Assembly: GCA_900318065.1 (NCBI GenBank)
Contig: ONIY01000009.1
Coordinates: forward strand, 1 to 64,000
Direction of reading: 5' to 3'
DNA from: an uncultured Prevotellaceae bacterium
GTDB lineage: Bacteria; Bacteroidota; Bacteroidia; Bacteroidales; Muribaculaceae
DNA length: 64,000 bases
The notes under the pieces are model-generated. The model saw only the letters and a program-made list of their open reading frames with translations, searched no databases and was not told the origin of the DNA. The position numbers and the translations under genes were made by a program. This document shows positions 1 to 8,989 of the stretch, piece by piece. Numbering within the stretch: position 1 is the first letter of the stretch; each line of letters begins with the position of its first letter.

Positions 1-9
1 AGCAAGATA

Positions 10-651
10 ATGAAGATTTCACGTTTTACAATGAATCCCTTTGGGATGAACTGCTACATCTTGTGGAGCGGTCCCGGGGGAGAGTGCATAGTAATCGACC
101 CCGGCATGATGACCGAGAGCGAGAAAGAGATGATAACCTCCTTTATCGATGGTAATAATTTAACTCTGAAACACTTGCTGCTCACGCATTGCCATGTGGA
201 CCATGCGTGTGCCGCCAGGTGGCTTGCCACGCGATATGGCGTGCAGGTGGAGGCAGGAGAGCAAGAGGCATCTTATGCCCAGCAAATGCCAGTTCAGGGT
301 GCTCGCTTTGGACTTAAAATCGACACCTCGCCGCTCACCATCGACCGTTTCCTGAAGGAGGGCGACGTGATAGACTTTGCTGGCGAGGAGATACAGGTGC
401 TCGAAACGCCTGGCCACTCTGCCGGCTCGTTGTCGTTCTACTGCCCAAGCAGCTCGGTGATTTTCACTGGCGACGCGGTGTTCCAGAGCAGCATTGGCAG
501 GACCGACCTGCCGGGTGGTTCGTTCCCCGTGCTCATAGACAGCATCAACACCAAGATTATGACCTTGCCTGCCGACACCGTCATTGCCTCGGGCCACGGC
601 GACACCACCACCGTGGGCGACGAGAAAGTCTACAATCCTTACCTTGCCTGA
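10..651 (+). CDS. MBL-fold metallo-hydrolase (glyoxalase II-like)
   Basis: A 213-residue cytosolic metallo-beta-lactamase-fold hydrolase. The metal-binding HxHxDH motif is THCHVDH, with H60, H62, D64 and H65. Further ligands are H136 in TPGHSAGS, D155 in FTGDAVF and H196 in SGHGD. This is the glyoxalase II / YcbL-like arrangement, and the length matches the short single-domain subfamily without the C-terminal glyoxalase II helical domain. The substrate cannot be read from sequence; a thioester or hydroxyacyl-glutathione-like compound is typical of the family. The start lies 10 bases inside the window, so any upstream operon partner is not visible. No signal peptide. Confidence 0.88.
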   Translation: MKISRFTMNPFGMNCYILWSGPGGECIVIDPGMMTESEKEMITSFIDGNNLTLKHLLLTHCHVDHACAARWLATRYGVQVEAGEQEASYAQQMPVQGARFGLKIDTSPLTIDRFLKEGDVIDFAGEEIQVLETPGHSAGSLSFYCPSSSVIFTGDAVFQSSIGRTDLPGGSFPVLIDSINTKIMTLPADTVIASGHGDTTTVGDEKVYNPYLA

Positions 652-830
652 TGCCATGGGCGGCACTGGGCAATAGAGTGGGTTACAAATTGTAAGTGTC
701 TGCCTCAATTGGTGGCCGAAAAAAGCCCCTGAACTGGTGCTTTTATCGCCTATGACAGCAATATTTACAAATTTTAAGCAATAATAGTAAAAAATTCAGT
801 CTATCATTTTTTTGTTTTCAAAGAATATAC

Positions 831-838
831 TATTTTTG
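831..838 (+). promoter_or_regulatory. -7 box TATTTTTG for the small exported protein
   Basis: TATTTTTG fits the Bacteroidetes -7 consensus TAnnTTTG, 39 bases before the ATG at 878. It lies downstream of the in-frame ATG at 812, which argues that translation starts at 878. I see no clear -33 TTTG. Confidence 0.55.
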
Positions 839-877
839 CACACAGTATTTTGTGAATATTCCCACTCAAAAATTGAC

Positions 878-1210
878 ATGGTGAAGAGGAGATTTTTTGT
901 TATACTTGCTGCGCTCATGATGCTTGCTGCGCCATTGACAATGAGTGCTAGGGCGCAATGGCGAGAGACCACGCAAGTGCAAGGACGCAGTCTCACCGAC
1001 CCTAAGGCGACCGACGGAGTGGAAATCTTCCAGCGCAGTGGAACGATAACAATTCGCACACAGCGCACCATTCAAGTGAGGGTGTTCACAATTCTGGGAC
1101 AGCTGGTATCGCAAGCAACATTGCAACCTGGCATCGCTGAGCTAAAGCTCAACACAAGAGGCATTTACTTGGTAAAGATTGGAAATATCACTCAAAAGGT
1201 TGCCCTGTGA
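878..1210 (+). CDS. Small exported protein with type IX-like C-terminal sorting domain
   Basis: A 110-residue protein that starts MVKRRFFVILAALMMLAAP, a clear signal peptide that probably ends near the ARAQ at about residue 26. The last roughly 75 residues resemble a Bacteroidetes C-terminal sorting domain (type IX, type A): a strand IRTQRTIQVRVFTILGQLV, then GIYLVKIGNITQKVAL at the end. The whole mature protein is little more than this domain, so there is almost no cargo. It may be a remnant of a larger secreted protein or a free-standing tail. The frame is open back to an ATG at 812, but the -7 box at 831-838 and the signal peptide favour 878. Function unknown. Confidence 0.65.
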   Translation: MVKRRFFVILAALMMLAAPLTMSARAQWRETTQVQGRSLTDPKATDGVEIFQRSGTITIRTQRTIQVRVFTILGQLVSQATLQPGIAELKLNTRGIYLVKIGNITQKVAL

Positions 1211-1295
1211 AAAAAGTTGTCTATGAGAGATGGCGACCTTTTGATTAATATTGCTTATCAAAATATAACTTTTTAATACACAATTATTTATTATT

Positions 1296-2324
1296 ATGAC
1301 AAACTTAGAGAACATTAATTGGAGTAGCCTGCCTTTTGGTTACATGAAGGCCGACTATAACGTGCGTTGCACCTACAAAGATGGCAAATGGGGTGAGATC
1401 GAGGTTAGCGATTCTGAATTTGTAAACATTCACATCGCTGCTACTTGCCTTCACTATGGTCAAGAAATCTTTGAGGGATTGAAGGCTTTCCGTGGTAAAG
1501 ACGGTAAAATTCGCATCTTCCGTCCCGAGGCCAACGCTCAGCGCCTTATCAACAGTGCCAATGGTATCAAGATGGCTCCCGTGCCTCAAGAACTCTTCTT
1601 GGAAATGGTGAAGAAGGTTGTCAAGCTCAACGAGCGTTTCATTCCTCCCTATGAGAGTGGCAGCTCGCTCTACATTCGTCCAGTAGAGATTGGTACTCAG
1701 GCTAGAGTTGGTGTTAAGCCAGCCGACGAGTACACTCTCATCATCTTCGTCACTCCAGTAGGCCCTTACTTCCCACAGGGCTTCAAGCCAACTAAGGTTG
1801 CTGTTTATCGCGAGTATGACCGTGCTGCTCCTTGCGGTACTGGTCGCTGGAAAGTGGGTGGCAACTATGCCTGCGGTATGGGTGCTACTGCTCGCGCTCA
1901 GGAGAATGGATTCTCGGCTGTGCTCTTCCTCGATCCAAAGGAGAAGAAGTATCTCGACGAGTGTGGCCCAGCCAACTTCTTTGCCATCAAGGGCAACAAG
2001 TACATCACTCCAAAGAGTGGCTCAATCCTGCCTTCTATCACCAACATGAGCCTCCAGCAGATTGCTAAGGACATGGGCCTTGAGGTAGAGTGCCGTCCAA
2101 TTCCCATCGAGGAGCTTGCCGAGGTTGACGAGGCAGCCGAGTGCGGTACTGCAGCCGTTTGCTCGCCTCTGAGTGAGGTCTATGACTTCGACAACGACAA
2201 GACCTATGTCATCTCTAAGGATGGCAACCCTGGTCCTGTTGTTACCAAGCTCTACAAGCGCCTGCAAGGCATCCAGAAGGGTGACATTGAGGACACTCAT
2301 GGATGGAACACCATTCTCGATTAA
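1296..2324 (+). CDS. ilvE: Branched-chain amino acid aminotransferase
   Basis: A 342-residue fold-type IV PLP enzyme that transfers the amino group between 2-oxoglutarate/glutamate and the branched-chain keto acids, the last step of Val/Leu/Ile synthesis and first step of their breakdown. The Schiff-base lysine is K186 in GRWKVGGNYA; YLDECGPANFF and GSILPSITNMS are the usual cofactor and phosphate-binding segments. The early YGQEIFEGLKAFR segment is also typical. Length fits the BCAT2-like group (about 340-360). It is transcribed alone: 85 bases separate it from the previous gene and a hairpin with a T-run follows at 2343-2385. Confidence 0.95.
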   Translation: MTNLENINWSSLPFGYMKADYNVRCTYKDGKWGEIEVSDSEFVNIHIAATCLHYGQEIFEGLKAFRGKDGKIRIFRPEANAQRLINSANGIKMAPVPQELFLEMVKKVVKLNERFIPPYESGSSLYIRPVEIGTQARVGVKPADEYTLIIFVTPVGPYFPQGFKPTKVAVYREYDRAAPCGTGRWKVGGNYACGMGATARAQENGFSAVLFLDPKEKKYLDECGPANFFAIKGNKYITPKSGSILPSITNMSLQQIAKDMGLEVECRPIPIEELAEVDEAAECGTAAVCSPLSEVYDFDNDKTYVISKDGNPGPVVTKLYKRLQGIQKGDIEDTHGWNTILD

Positions 2325-2342
2325 TTAATTTCTAAGACTAAT

Positions 2343-2385
2343 GTGGTGTGTTGCATGTTTTGTGATGTGTGACACACCACTTTTT
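2343..2385 (+). terminator. Rho-independent terminator after ilvE
   Basis: The 9-bp stem GTGGTGTGT/ACACACCAC (2343-2351 with 2372-2380) is followed directly by TTTTT. The next gene begins only 6 bases later, so the hairpin could also attenuate read-through into it. Confidence 0.75.
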
Positions 2386-2390
2386 ATTCT

Positions 2391-2948
2391 ATGATCGACA
2401 CGTTATCAATCATTGATCGCTTCTATGAAGCGGGGAGCGACTTAAGCGAGTTGCTGCTCTTGCACAGTCGCCAGGTGGCGCAACTGGTGCAGCAGCTGGG
2501 CGAGAGGCTCGTGGCGCAAGGCAAGCCGCTGGACCTGGAGTTTGCCGTCGAGGCTGCTATGCTTCATGACATAGGTGTGATTCACACCAGTGCGCCTGGC
2601 ATCCACTGCCATGGCACCGAGCCCTACATTTGCCACGGAGTGATAGGGCGCCGCATGCTCGACGAGATAGGGCTCTTTCGCCATGCGCTGGTGTGCGAGC
2701 GGCACACTGGGGCGGGGCTGTCGCTCGACGAGATTATCGAGCGCGACTTGCCACTGCCACACCGCGACCTGCTGCCGCTGAGCATCGAGGAGAAGCTGGT
2801 GTGCTATGCCGACAAGTTCTTCAGCAAGTCGCACCCCTATGACCCTCCACGCTCTCTCGACGTAGCAAGGTCTAAACTAGCAAAATTTGGCACCGCCACA
2901 CTAGCACGCTTCGACCAAATGGCAACCCTCTTTGGCCCGCCACAATAA
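2391..2948 (+). CDS. HD-domain phosphohydrolase-like protein
   Basis: A 185-residue cytosolic protein with the HD metal-binding signature: H25 in LLLHSRQVA, the H59-D60 pair in AAMLHDIGV, H105 in CERHTGAG, and a C-terminal Asp in VCYADKFFSKS. Small stand-alone HD proteins act on nucleotides or other phosphate esters; I cannot say which substrate. Local GC content is clearly higher than in the neighbours. It starts right after the ilvE terminator with no evident promoter. The gene runs into a repetitive tract at its 3' end (2960-3150). Confidence 0.8.
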   Translation: MIDTLSIIDRFYEAGSDLSELLLLHSRQVAQLVQQLGERLVAQGKPLDLEFAVEAAMLHDIGVIHTSAPGIHCHGTEPYICHGVIGRRMLDEIGLFRHALVCERHTGAGLSLDEIIERDLPLPHRDLLPLSIEEKLVCYADKFFSKSHPYDPPRSLDVARSKLAKFGTATLARFDQMATLFGPPQ

Positions 2949-2968
2949 TCATTCATCAGTGATTCTAG

Positions 2969-3150
2969 CCAGTCCAGCAGCACGTGCCTTAAGTCCCGCC
3001 TCCCACTCTCTCCCAGTTCGGTATTGCGAGCCTCAAGTCCAGCCTCCCTGCCAGTCCAGTATTGCGAGCCTCAAGTCCAGCCTCCCTGCCAGTCCAGTAT
3101 TGCGAGCCTCAAGTCCAGCCTCCCCCCCCAGTCCAGTATTGCGAGCCGCC
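2969..3150. repeat. 38-bp tandem minisatellite
   Basis: Units begin ATTGCGAGCCTCAAGTCC at 3023, 3061 and 3099 (38, 38 and 39 bases; the last has a lengthened C-run), followed by a partial fourth unit at 3138. A more diverged unit lies upstream at about 2969-3022. Units are contiguous without spacers, so this is not CRISPR. It sits between the HD gene and lptD with no gene inside. Confidence 0.85.
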
Positions 3151-3286
3151 GGCTCGTTCGCTCCTGGGGTTTGCTTTTCGGGCGTGAGTGTCTTGCAGGC
3201 GGGTTAAAAAATAAAAAACTTTACTTAATTTGGTCATTGTAATATTTAATTATTGTCAATCTTGAGCCTATATCAGCAGAAATGAT

Positions 3287-3294
3287 TAATTTTG
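3287..3294 (+). promoter_or_regulatory. -7 box TAATTTTG for lptD
   Basis: TAATTTTG matches TAnnTTTG. The predicted transcript start near 3299 leaves about 27 bases before the TTG start at 3326. Confidence 0.55.
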
Positions 3295-3325
3295 TAGGTT
3301 ATTTCGATATTTAGCACTCATAAGA

Positions 3326-6025
3326 TTGAGGACACAACGGCTTGAAATATTATTGTGGTGCGTGGCAATGAGTATGTTTGTTGCCAGTGCGTTTAATCTG
3401 GTGGCTGCTCCGCAGGTAAGGGCTCCACTGGGAAGGACGCGCGCTGCTGTCGATTCGGTGGGACGCGACTCTTTGAATGCTCCACGCGACACTGCGCGCT
3501 TCAAGAAGACGCGCGCCGTCGACATCGACCATGTGGTGAAGTTCTCGTCTAAGGACTCTATCGTGCTCTTTGGCCGCAACGACCTCAGGTTCTATGGCGA
3601 GAGTGAGGTGTCCTACGACAACATGGACCTCAAGGCTTCGTCCATTACTATGAACATGGACAGCAGCGTGGTGCATGCCGTGGGTGTGCCCGACTCGGTG
3701 GGCGAGCTCCAGGGCAAGCCTGTATTTACCGACCCCAGCGGCGAGTACAAGTCGAAGAGGATGGCTTTCAACTTCAAGACCAAGAAGGGTATTATCACCG
3801 ACATTATCACCGAGCAGGGCGATGGCTACCTCACCGGTGGCATCACCAAGAAGCATGAGGACGACGAGTATCACATCAAGAATGGACGCTACACCACCTG
3901 CGACAACCACGAGCACCCGCACTTCTACTTCCAGATTACCAAGGCGAAGATGAGGCCCAAGAAGAACGTGATCACCGGACCTGCCTACATGGTGCTCGAG
4001 GACCTGCCCCTGCCACTGGCTGTGCCGTTTGCCTTCTTCCCGTTTACCAACAAATACTCCAGCGGTGTGCTGGTGCCCACCTTTGGCGAGGACTACAACC
4101 GCGGCTTCTATCTCAAGAACGGTGGATATTACTTTGCCATCAACCAGTATGTGGACCTGGCGCTCACGGGCGAAATCTACACCCGTGGCTCGTGGGGCGT
4201 CTCGCTGCAATCCAACTACGCCAAGCGTTATAAGTTCTCGGGACACCTTAGCGCTAGTTTCCTCACCACTGTCAATGGCGACAAGGGCGACCGCGACTAC
4301 AGCAAGATGAAGAACTTCTCGGTTGCATGGACCCACACGCAGGACTCGAAGTCTAACCCCAACATGCAGTTCTCGGCTAGCGTGAACTTCGCCACCAGTG
4401 GATATTCCCGAAACAACATCACCGACTATTACCGCAACACGTTTACCGAGAACACTAAGAGTTCGACGGTGAACTGGTCCTATAATTTCCCTAACTCCAA
4501 GTGGAGCATCGCGGCAACGGCAAGCGTGTCGCAGCGCTCGGCCGACTCTACGCTCACCGTCTCTTTCCCTAATTTCACCATCACCATGGCGCAAACCTCT
4601 CCCTTCAAGCGCAAGCGAGCCGTGGGAGCCGAGAAGTGGTATGAGAAAATCAAAATCTCCTATAGTGGACGTTTCCAGAACACGCTCACTGCCAAGGAAA
4701 AAGAGTTCTTCCACAAAAGCCTGGTGAAGGACTGGCGCAACGGATTCTCGCACGTGGTGCCCATCTCGGCTACGTTCAACGTGTTTAAATACATCAACAT
4801 CACGCCCAACATCACGCTCAACGACCGCATGTACACGAGCAAGATCAAGCAGGCGTGGGATCCTAATTCCAGCGCTGTGGTGCGCGACACCACCTATGGG
4901 TTCTACAACCTCTTCGACTTCAACGCATCGGTGTCGATGAGCACCAAAATCTACGGCTTCTACAAGCCGCTCAAGTTCATGGGCGACAAGCTGCAGATGG
5001 TTAGGCATGTGATAACGCCCACTGTGTCGTTCTCGGCTTCGCCCGACTTTGGCTCTAAGTTCTGGGGATATTATGGCAACTACAGCTATGTCGACAACCA
5101 GGGAAAGGAGCGCAATGTGAAGTATCCTTACTTCCAGCATGGCATCTATGGCCAGCCGCAGAGTGGCAAGAGCGGAGTGATTTCGTTTAATATTGCCAAT
5201 AACCTCGAGGCTAAGGTGCGCAGCGACGAGGACAGCACGGGTTACAAGAAGATATCTATTATCGAAAACCTAACGCTGAGCCAGTCCTACAATTTCGCCG
5301 CCGACTCGCTACGGTGGAGCAACCTCAACACTTCTATCCTGTTGAGAATCACCAAGGGTTTCAACCTCAACCTGAGCGCTACTTGGGATGTGTATAAATA
5401 TGGTCTCAACGAGAATGGAGCTCCTGTGCGCATCAACAAGCTGCGACTCTTCCACGGCGGTGGATGGGGACGACTGGCCAGCACTGGAACGTCGTTCTCC
5501 TACACCTTCAACAACGACACGTTCAAGAAACTCTTCAGGCGGGGTGACAAGAAGAAAAAAGACGATGACGACAAGAAACTGGGTAACATGAAGGACAGTG
5601 AGAACAAGGGAGGACAAGCCGAGGGCTCTGATGTGGTGCTCAGACCCGATGGGTACATGCAGTGGAGCTGCCCATGGAGTCTCACGATTAACTACTCAAT
5701 AAACTATGGATATGGGGCTTTCGACTACAACAAGATGGAGTACAAGGGCAAGTTTACCCACAACTTGAGCTTCAATGGAAACATCAGGCCCACCAAGAAC
5801 TGGAACTTCAGCCTCTCGGGAAGCTACAACTTCGACACCCACAAGATTGCCTACATGAACTGCTCGGTGAGTCGCGAGATGCACTGCTTTGTCATGAGCG
5901 CAAGTTTCGTGCCCGTGGGGCCCTACAAGTCCTATAACTTCCACATTGCAGTGAAGTCGAGCATCCTGAGCGACTTCAAGTATGACAAGCACTCGAGCTA
6001 CAACAACGGTGTACAGTGGTATTGA
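3326..6025 (+). CDS. lptD: LPS-assembly outer-membrane protein LptD (Bacteroidetes type)
   Basis: An 899-residue outer-membrane protein that, by family, inserts LPS into the outer leaflet at the end of the Lpt bridge. Residues 1-28 are a signal peptide; using the TTG at 3326 gives a basic n-region (MRTQRLE), while the ATG at 3368 would remove it. Residues about 65-230 form an OstA/LptA-like beta-jellyroll (LFGRNDLRFYGESEVSYDN, ITDIITEQGDGYL). VLEDLPLPLAVPFAFFPF leads into a long barrel region of alternating aromatic strands to the C-terminus. A highly charged insertion rich in Lys and Asp lies at about residues 735-760, probably a surface or periplasmic loop. Transcribed alone. Confidence 0.85.
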   Translation: MRTQRLEILLWCVAMSMFVASAFNLVAAPQVRAPLGRTRAAVDSVGRDSLNAPRDTARFKKTRAVDIDHVVKFSSKDSIVLFGRNDLRFYGESEVSYDNMDLKASSITMNMDSSVVHAVGVPDSVGELQGKPVFTDPSGEYKSKRMAFNFKTKKGIITDIITEQGDGYLTGGITKKHEDDEYHIKNGRYTTCDNHEHPHFYFQITKAKMRPKKNVITGPAYMVLEDLPLPLAVPFAFFPFTNKYSSGVLVPTFGEDYNRGFYLKNGGYYFAINQYVDLALTGEIYTRGSWGVSLQSNYAKRYKFSGHLSASFLTTVNGDKGDRDYSKMKNFSVAWTHTQDSKSNPNMQFSASVNFATSGYSRNNITDYYRNTFTENTKSSTVNWSYNFPNSKWSIAATASVSQRSADSTLTVSFPNFTITMAQTSPFKRKRAVGAEKWYEKIKISYSGRFQNTLTAKEKEFFHKSLVKDWRNGFSHVVPISATFNVFKYINITPNITLNDRMYTSKIKQAWDPNSSAVVRDTTYGFYNLFDFNASVSMSTKIYGFYKPLKFMGDKLQMVRHVITPTVSFSASPDFGSKFWGYYGNYSYVDNQGKERNVKYPYFQHGIYGQPQSGKSGVISFNIANNLEAKVRSDEDSTGYKKISIIENLTLSQSYNFAADSLRWSNLNTSILLRITKGFNLNLSATWDVYKYGLNENGAPVRINKLRLFHGGGWGRLASTGTSFSYTFNNDTFKKLFRRGDKKKKDDDDKKLGNMKDSENKGGQAEGSDVVLRPDGYMQWSCPWSLTINYSINYGYGAFDYNKMEYKGKFTHNLSFNGNIRPTKNWNFSLSGSYNFDTHKIAYMNCSVSREMHCFVMSASFVPVGPYKSYNFHIAVKSSILSDFKYDKHSSYNNGVQWY

Positions 6026-6240
6026 TGCCATCTGCCCATGGCAGTTTCCAAAGGCACTTGTTGAAGAAAAGTGGTATTTTACACCTTTTTTGTGGTAGTT
6101 AATTGAAATGGGTTTGGAGTATTGTTTTTTTTGATATATCTTTGTCACGAATTAATAACACATAAGGCAAATCAATAAAAGTAATCACTATTTTTTTCAT
6201 CAATGGGGCGTTGATCGTTGTGAAACGTGACATGACGCCC

Positions 6241-6275
6241 AAAATGCTAAAGGACATAAGCCCTTTAGCATTTTT
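6241..6275. terminator. Bidirectional terminator between lptD and mutS2
   Basis: A perfect 13-bp stem AAAATGCTAAAGG/CCTTTAGCATTTT (6241-6253 with 6262-6274), flanked by A and T runs, between two convergent genes. Confidence 0.7.
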
Positions 6276-6284
6276 GGTTTATAG

Positions 6285-6472
6285 GGGAGGTTTTAGGGGA
6301 GAGGAGAGAGGGAAGAGGTGAGAGGATAGAATCATCGAGTATTCGAGTATTCGAGCATTCGAGCATTAGAGGGCTTAATTAAGCATTAAAAAGATTGTGC
6401 ACTGCGCATTATGCATTGAGCATTGAAAAAGCATTATGCATTGAAAAAGCACTGTGCATTAAGCATTAAACG
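6285..6472. repeat. Low-complexity intergenic tract with GCATT and CGAGTATT repeats
   Basis: Purine-rich GGAGAGGAGAGAGG is followed by tandem TCGAGTATTCGAGTATTCGA units and then many copies of GCATTATGCATTGA-like words up to the end of mutS2. No gene is seen. Confidence 0.75.
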
Positions 6473-8941
6473 TTATTCCAGATTAACTACCGTGATGCCG
6501 GCGCCGCCCAGTTGCACGTGCTCGTCGTGGTAGTTCTTCACACCAGCCACAGTGTTGAGATATTGCCTGATGGCTTCTCGCAGGGCACCAGTGCCGGTGC
6601 CGTGGAGTATGCGCAGCGTCTTGTAGGAGAACTGGATGGCATCGTCGATGAAATAGGTCACGGCCTGCACTGCCTCGTCGGCACGCATTCCGCGCACGTC
6701 GATGTCGGGTTTGAAGTGCAGTTGTCGCTCTCTGATGTCGTCGGCAGTCGACTTGGTGATTGATGGCTTCTCGCGCACCTCAGCCTTGCGCATGGTGCGC
6801 TCCAGGCGTGAGGTCTCAACACGGGTCTTGAGGCTGCCAAAAGCCACCACAGCATATTTCTCGTCGAGGCTGATAACGGTTCCCACCGTCGATGTCCCAC
6901 CCTTGAGCAGTACCGAGTCGCCCGCTTGCAAGGGGCGCGACTTGTCGTCTTTCTTGACGATGTGGCTCTTCTTGGCCTTCTCCTTCTTGGGCGGTTTGCC
7001 CACGGGGTGCAAGGGCTTGATTTCCTTGAGTGTCTCTTGGTCGTCTTCCTGAGCGAGGCGGCGCTTGAAGTCTTCGAGCTGCTGACGCACGAGGCGCGTC
7101 TTCTCTTTCTCGGCCTGCACTTGCCTGATATCCTTGATGGTGCGCTCCACCTGCGAGTTGCTCTTGGCGATGATGTCGAGCGCCTCGCTGCGTGCCTCCT
7201 TGAGGATTGCCTTGTACTCGGCGTTGAGCTTCTCGAGCCGCTCGTTATACTGCTCGGCGATGGCGTTGAGATTCTTCTCCTTCTGGTGGATGTCGTAGCG
7301 CTTGCTTTCCCAGTACTTGCGGTCGCGCACGATGTCGAGCAGGTAGCGGTCCATGTTGATATAGTCGCTGCCCACTATCTCGCTCGCCTTGTCGATGACA
7401 TCGCGGGGAATGCCGGTCTTGCGGGCTATCTCGATTGCAAACGAGCTGCCGGGATAGCCTATCGAGAGCTGAAACAGCGGCTTCATGTGCTGGCGGTCAT
7501 AGAGCATGGCACCATTGACGATGCCTGCTGTCTCGTCGGCAAAGTGCTTGAGGTTCTGGTAATGGGTGGTTATCACGCCCATGACGCGGTTCTTGTTGAG
7601 CTGGTCGAGGATGGCTTGGGCTATGGCGCCGCCTATCTGGGGCTCGGTGCCACTGCCAAACTCATCGATCAACACCAGCGAACGCTTGTCGCCGCGCATC
7701 AGGAAGGTCTTCATGTTCTGCAAGTGGCTGCTGTAGGTGCTCAGGTCGTCCTCGATGCTCTGCTGGTCGCCAATGTCGATGAAGATGCTGCCAAACATTC
7801 CCATGTGGGAGTTGTAGTACACCGTGGGCAGCACGCCGCATTGCATCATGTATTGCACCACACCCACCGTCTTCAGGCACACCGACTTGCCGCCGGCGTT
7901 AGGCCCCGAGATGAGCAGGATGCGCTGGTCGTGGTTCAATTCTATGTTTAGCGGCACCACTTCCTTGCCTTGCTCCCGCAGCGATAGCAGCAGTGCGGGG
8001 TGAACGGCATGGTAAAGCTCCACGTGCGGGTCTTTCTCCACGTGTGGCAGCTGGCCGTCGACGTCTTGGGCAAAGACTGCCTTGGCACGGATGAAGTCGA
8101 TGAGGCCCAGCACGCGGTAGGTGGCAAGGAGTTCCTCGGCATGAGGGCGTATCATGTTGGTCACCTCGGTGAGGATGCGCACGATCTCGCGCTTGACCTC
8201 GGCCTCGGCTTCACGGATGCGGTTGTTGGTCTCCACCACTTCCTCGGGCTCGATAAAGATGGTGCGGCCCGTGGCACTCTCGTCGTGAACAATGCCGCGC
8301 AGCTTGCGCTTGTGCATGGGCGAGACGGGAATCACCAGACGGCCGTCGCGCACGCTGGGCGTGGTGTCCTTGTCAAGGTAGCCAGCCTCACGACCCGCGT
8401 TTATCACCTTGCGCAGCAAGCCGTTGATGCTGGCTGTGGCACTGGCAATGGCGCGGCGCAGGTCCTGGAGCAGGGGCGACGCGTTGTCCTTGATGTTGCC
8501 GTTCTTGTCGAGGATGCGGCTGGTCTCGGCTATGATGTCGGGGAACGACTGCATGGTCTTTGCCAGGCGAGAGAGGTTAGGGTAGGGGTGTGTGCCCTCC
8601 TCGCTGCTGCGCTCAAAGAAGCGACCTATCTCGCTCACCGTCATGAGCGACCGTTGCAGGTCAAAGAGGCTCTGCTCGCTCAGGTGGCTGCCAGGCACGG
8701 CAATGGCCTTGAGCGTGGAGCGCATGTCGAAGAAATAGTTGAGCGGGAACTCGCGCTTCGACTGCAGGATACTTAGAAACTCATTGGTCTGGTTGAGCCA
8801 CAGCTTCACCTCGTCGAGGCGTGTGGAGAATCGCATCTGCTCGCAACAGTGCTGGCCCAGTGTGCTCACGCACCTGGAGTTAATCTCTTTACGCACTGTG
8901 GTAAACCCTATCTTACTCTCAAAATTTCCTGGATATATCAT
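6473..8941 (-). CDS. mutS2: Endonuclease MutS2
   Basis: An 822-residue MutS-family ATPase with a C-terminal Smr nuclease domain. The core and clamp helices occupy the first about 320 residues; Walker A GPNAGGKS lies near residue 343, followed by LVLIDEFGSGTEP (Walker B) and the signature TTHYQNLKHFADE. A coiled-coil stretch (about 520-640) leads to the Smr domain (DIDVRGMRADEA near 747 and HGTGTGALRE near 778). MutS2 is linked to suppression of homologous recombination and, in some bacteria, to splitting of collided ribosomes. It lacks the mismatch-binding N-terminal domain of MutS. Its promoter is back-to-back with the thioesterase gene, and the mRNA leader is only about 6 bases. Confidence 0.93.
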   Translation of the reverse strand: MIYPGNFESKIGFTTVRKEINSRCVSTLGQHCCEQMRFSTRLDEVKLWLNQTNEFLSILQSKREFPLNYFFDMRSTLKAIAVPGSHLSEQSLFDLQRSLMTVSEIGRFFERSSEEGTHPYPNLSRLAKTMQSFPDIIAETSRILDKNGNIKDNASPLLQDLRRAIASATASINGLLRKVINAGREAGYLDKDTTPSVRDGRLVIPVSPMHKRKLRGIVHDESATGRTIFIEPEEVVETNNRIREAEAEVKREIVRILTEVTNMIRPHAEELLATYRVLGLIDFIRAKAVFAQDVDGQLPHVEKDPHVELYHAVHPALLLSLREQGKEVVPLNIELNHDQRILLISGPNAGGKSVCLKTVGVVQYMMQCGVLPTVYYNSHMGMFGSIFIDIGDQQSIEDDLSTYSSHLQNMKTFLMRGDKRSLVLIDEFGSGTEPQIGGAIAQAILDQLNKNRVMGVITTHYQNLKHFADETAGIVNGAMLYDRQHMKPLFQLSIGYPGSSFAIEIARKTGIPRDVIDKASEIVGSDYINMDRYLLDIVRDRKYWESKRYDIHQKEKNLNAIAEQYNERLEKLNAEYKAILKEARSEALDIIAKSNSQVERTIKDIRQVQAEKEKTRLVRQQLEDFKRRLAQEDDQETLKEIKPLHPVGKPPKKEKAKKSHIVKKDDKSRPLQAGDSVLLKGGTSTVGTVISLDEKYAVVAFGSLKTRVETSRLERTMRKAEVREKPSITKSTADDIRERQLHFKPDIDVRGMRADEAVQAVTYFIDDAIQFSYKTLRILHGTGTGALREAIRQYLNTVAGVKNYHDEHVQLGGAGITVVNLE

Positions 8942-8951
8942 AACTTGCGGG

Positions 8952-8959
8952 CAAAATTA
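8952..8959 (-). promoter_or_regulatory. -7 box TAATTTTG for mutS2
   Basis: The complement of CAAAATTA. The expected transcript start lies 6-7 bases before the mutS2 ATG, so the message would be almost leaderless. Confidence 0.5.
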
Positions 8960-8971
8960 AGAAAAAATGAT

Positions 8972-8979
8972 TAACTTTG
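8972..8979 (+). promoter_or_regulatory. -7 box TAACTTTG for the thioesterase-dprA pair
   Basis: Matches TAnnTTTG. It is 12 bases from the divergent mutS2 -7 box, so the two promoters share a very short control region. Confidence 0.5.
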
Positions 8980-8989
8980 CAATTATATT

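Noticed and set aside
812..877. N-terminal extension of the small exported protein to the ATG at 812
   Set aside because: It would precede the -7 box at 831-838 and would bury the signal peptide inside the protein.
2969..3150. CRISPR-like repeat array
   Set aside because: The 38-bp units are contiguous with no unique spacers, and no cas gene is present.
3350..5140. A 596-codon antisense frame within lptD
   Set aside because: Composition is His/Val/Arg-rich shadow sequence with no recognisable motif, and lptD on the other strand is intact.
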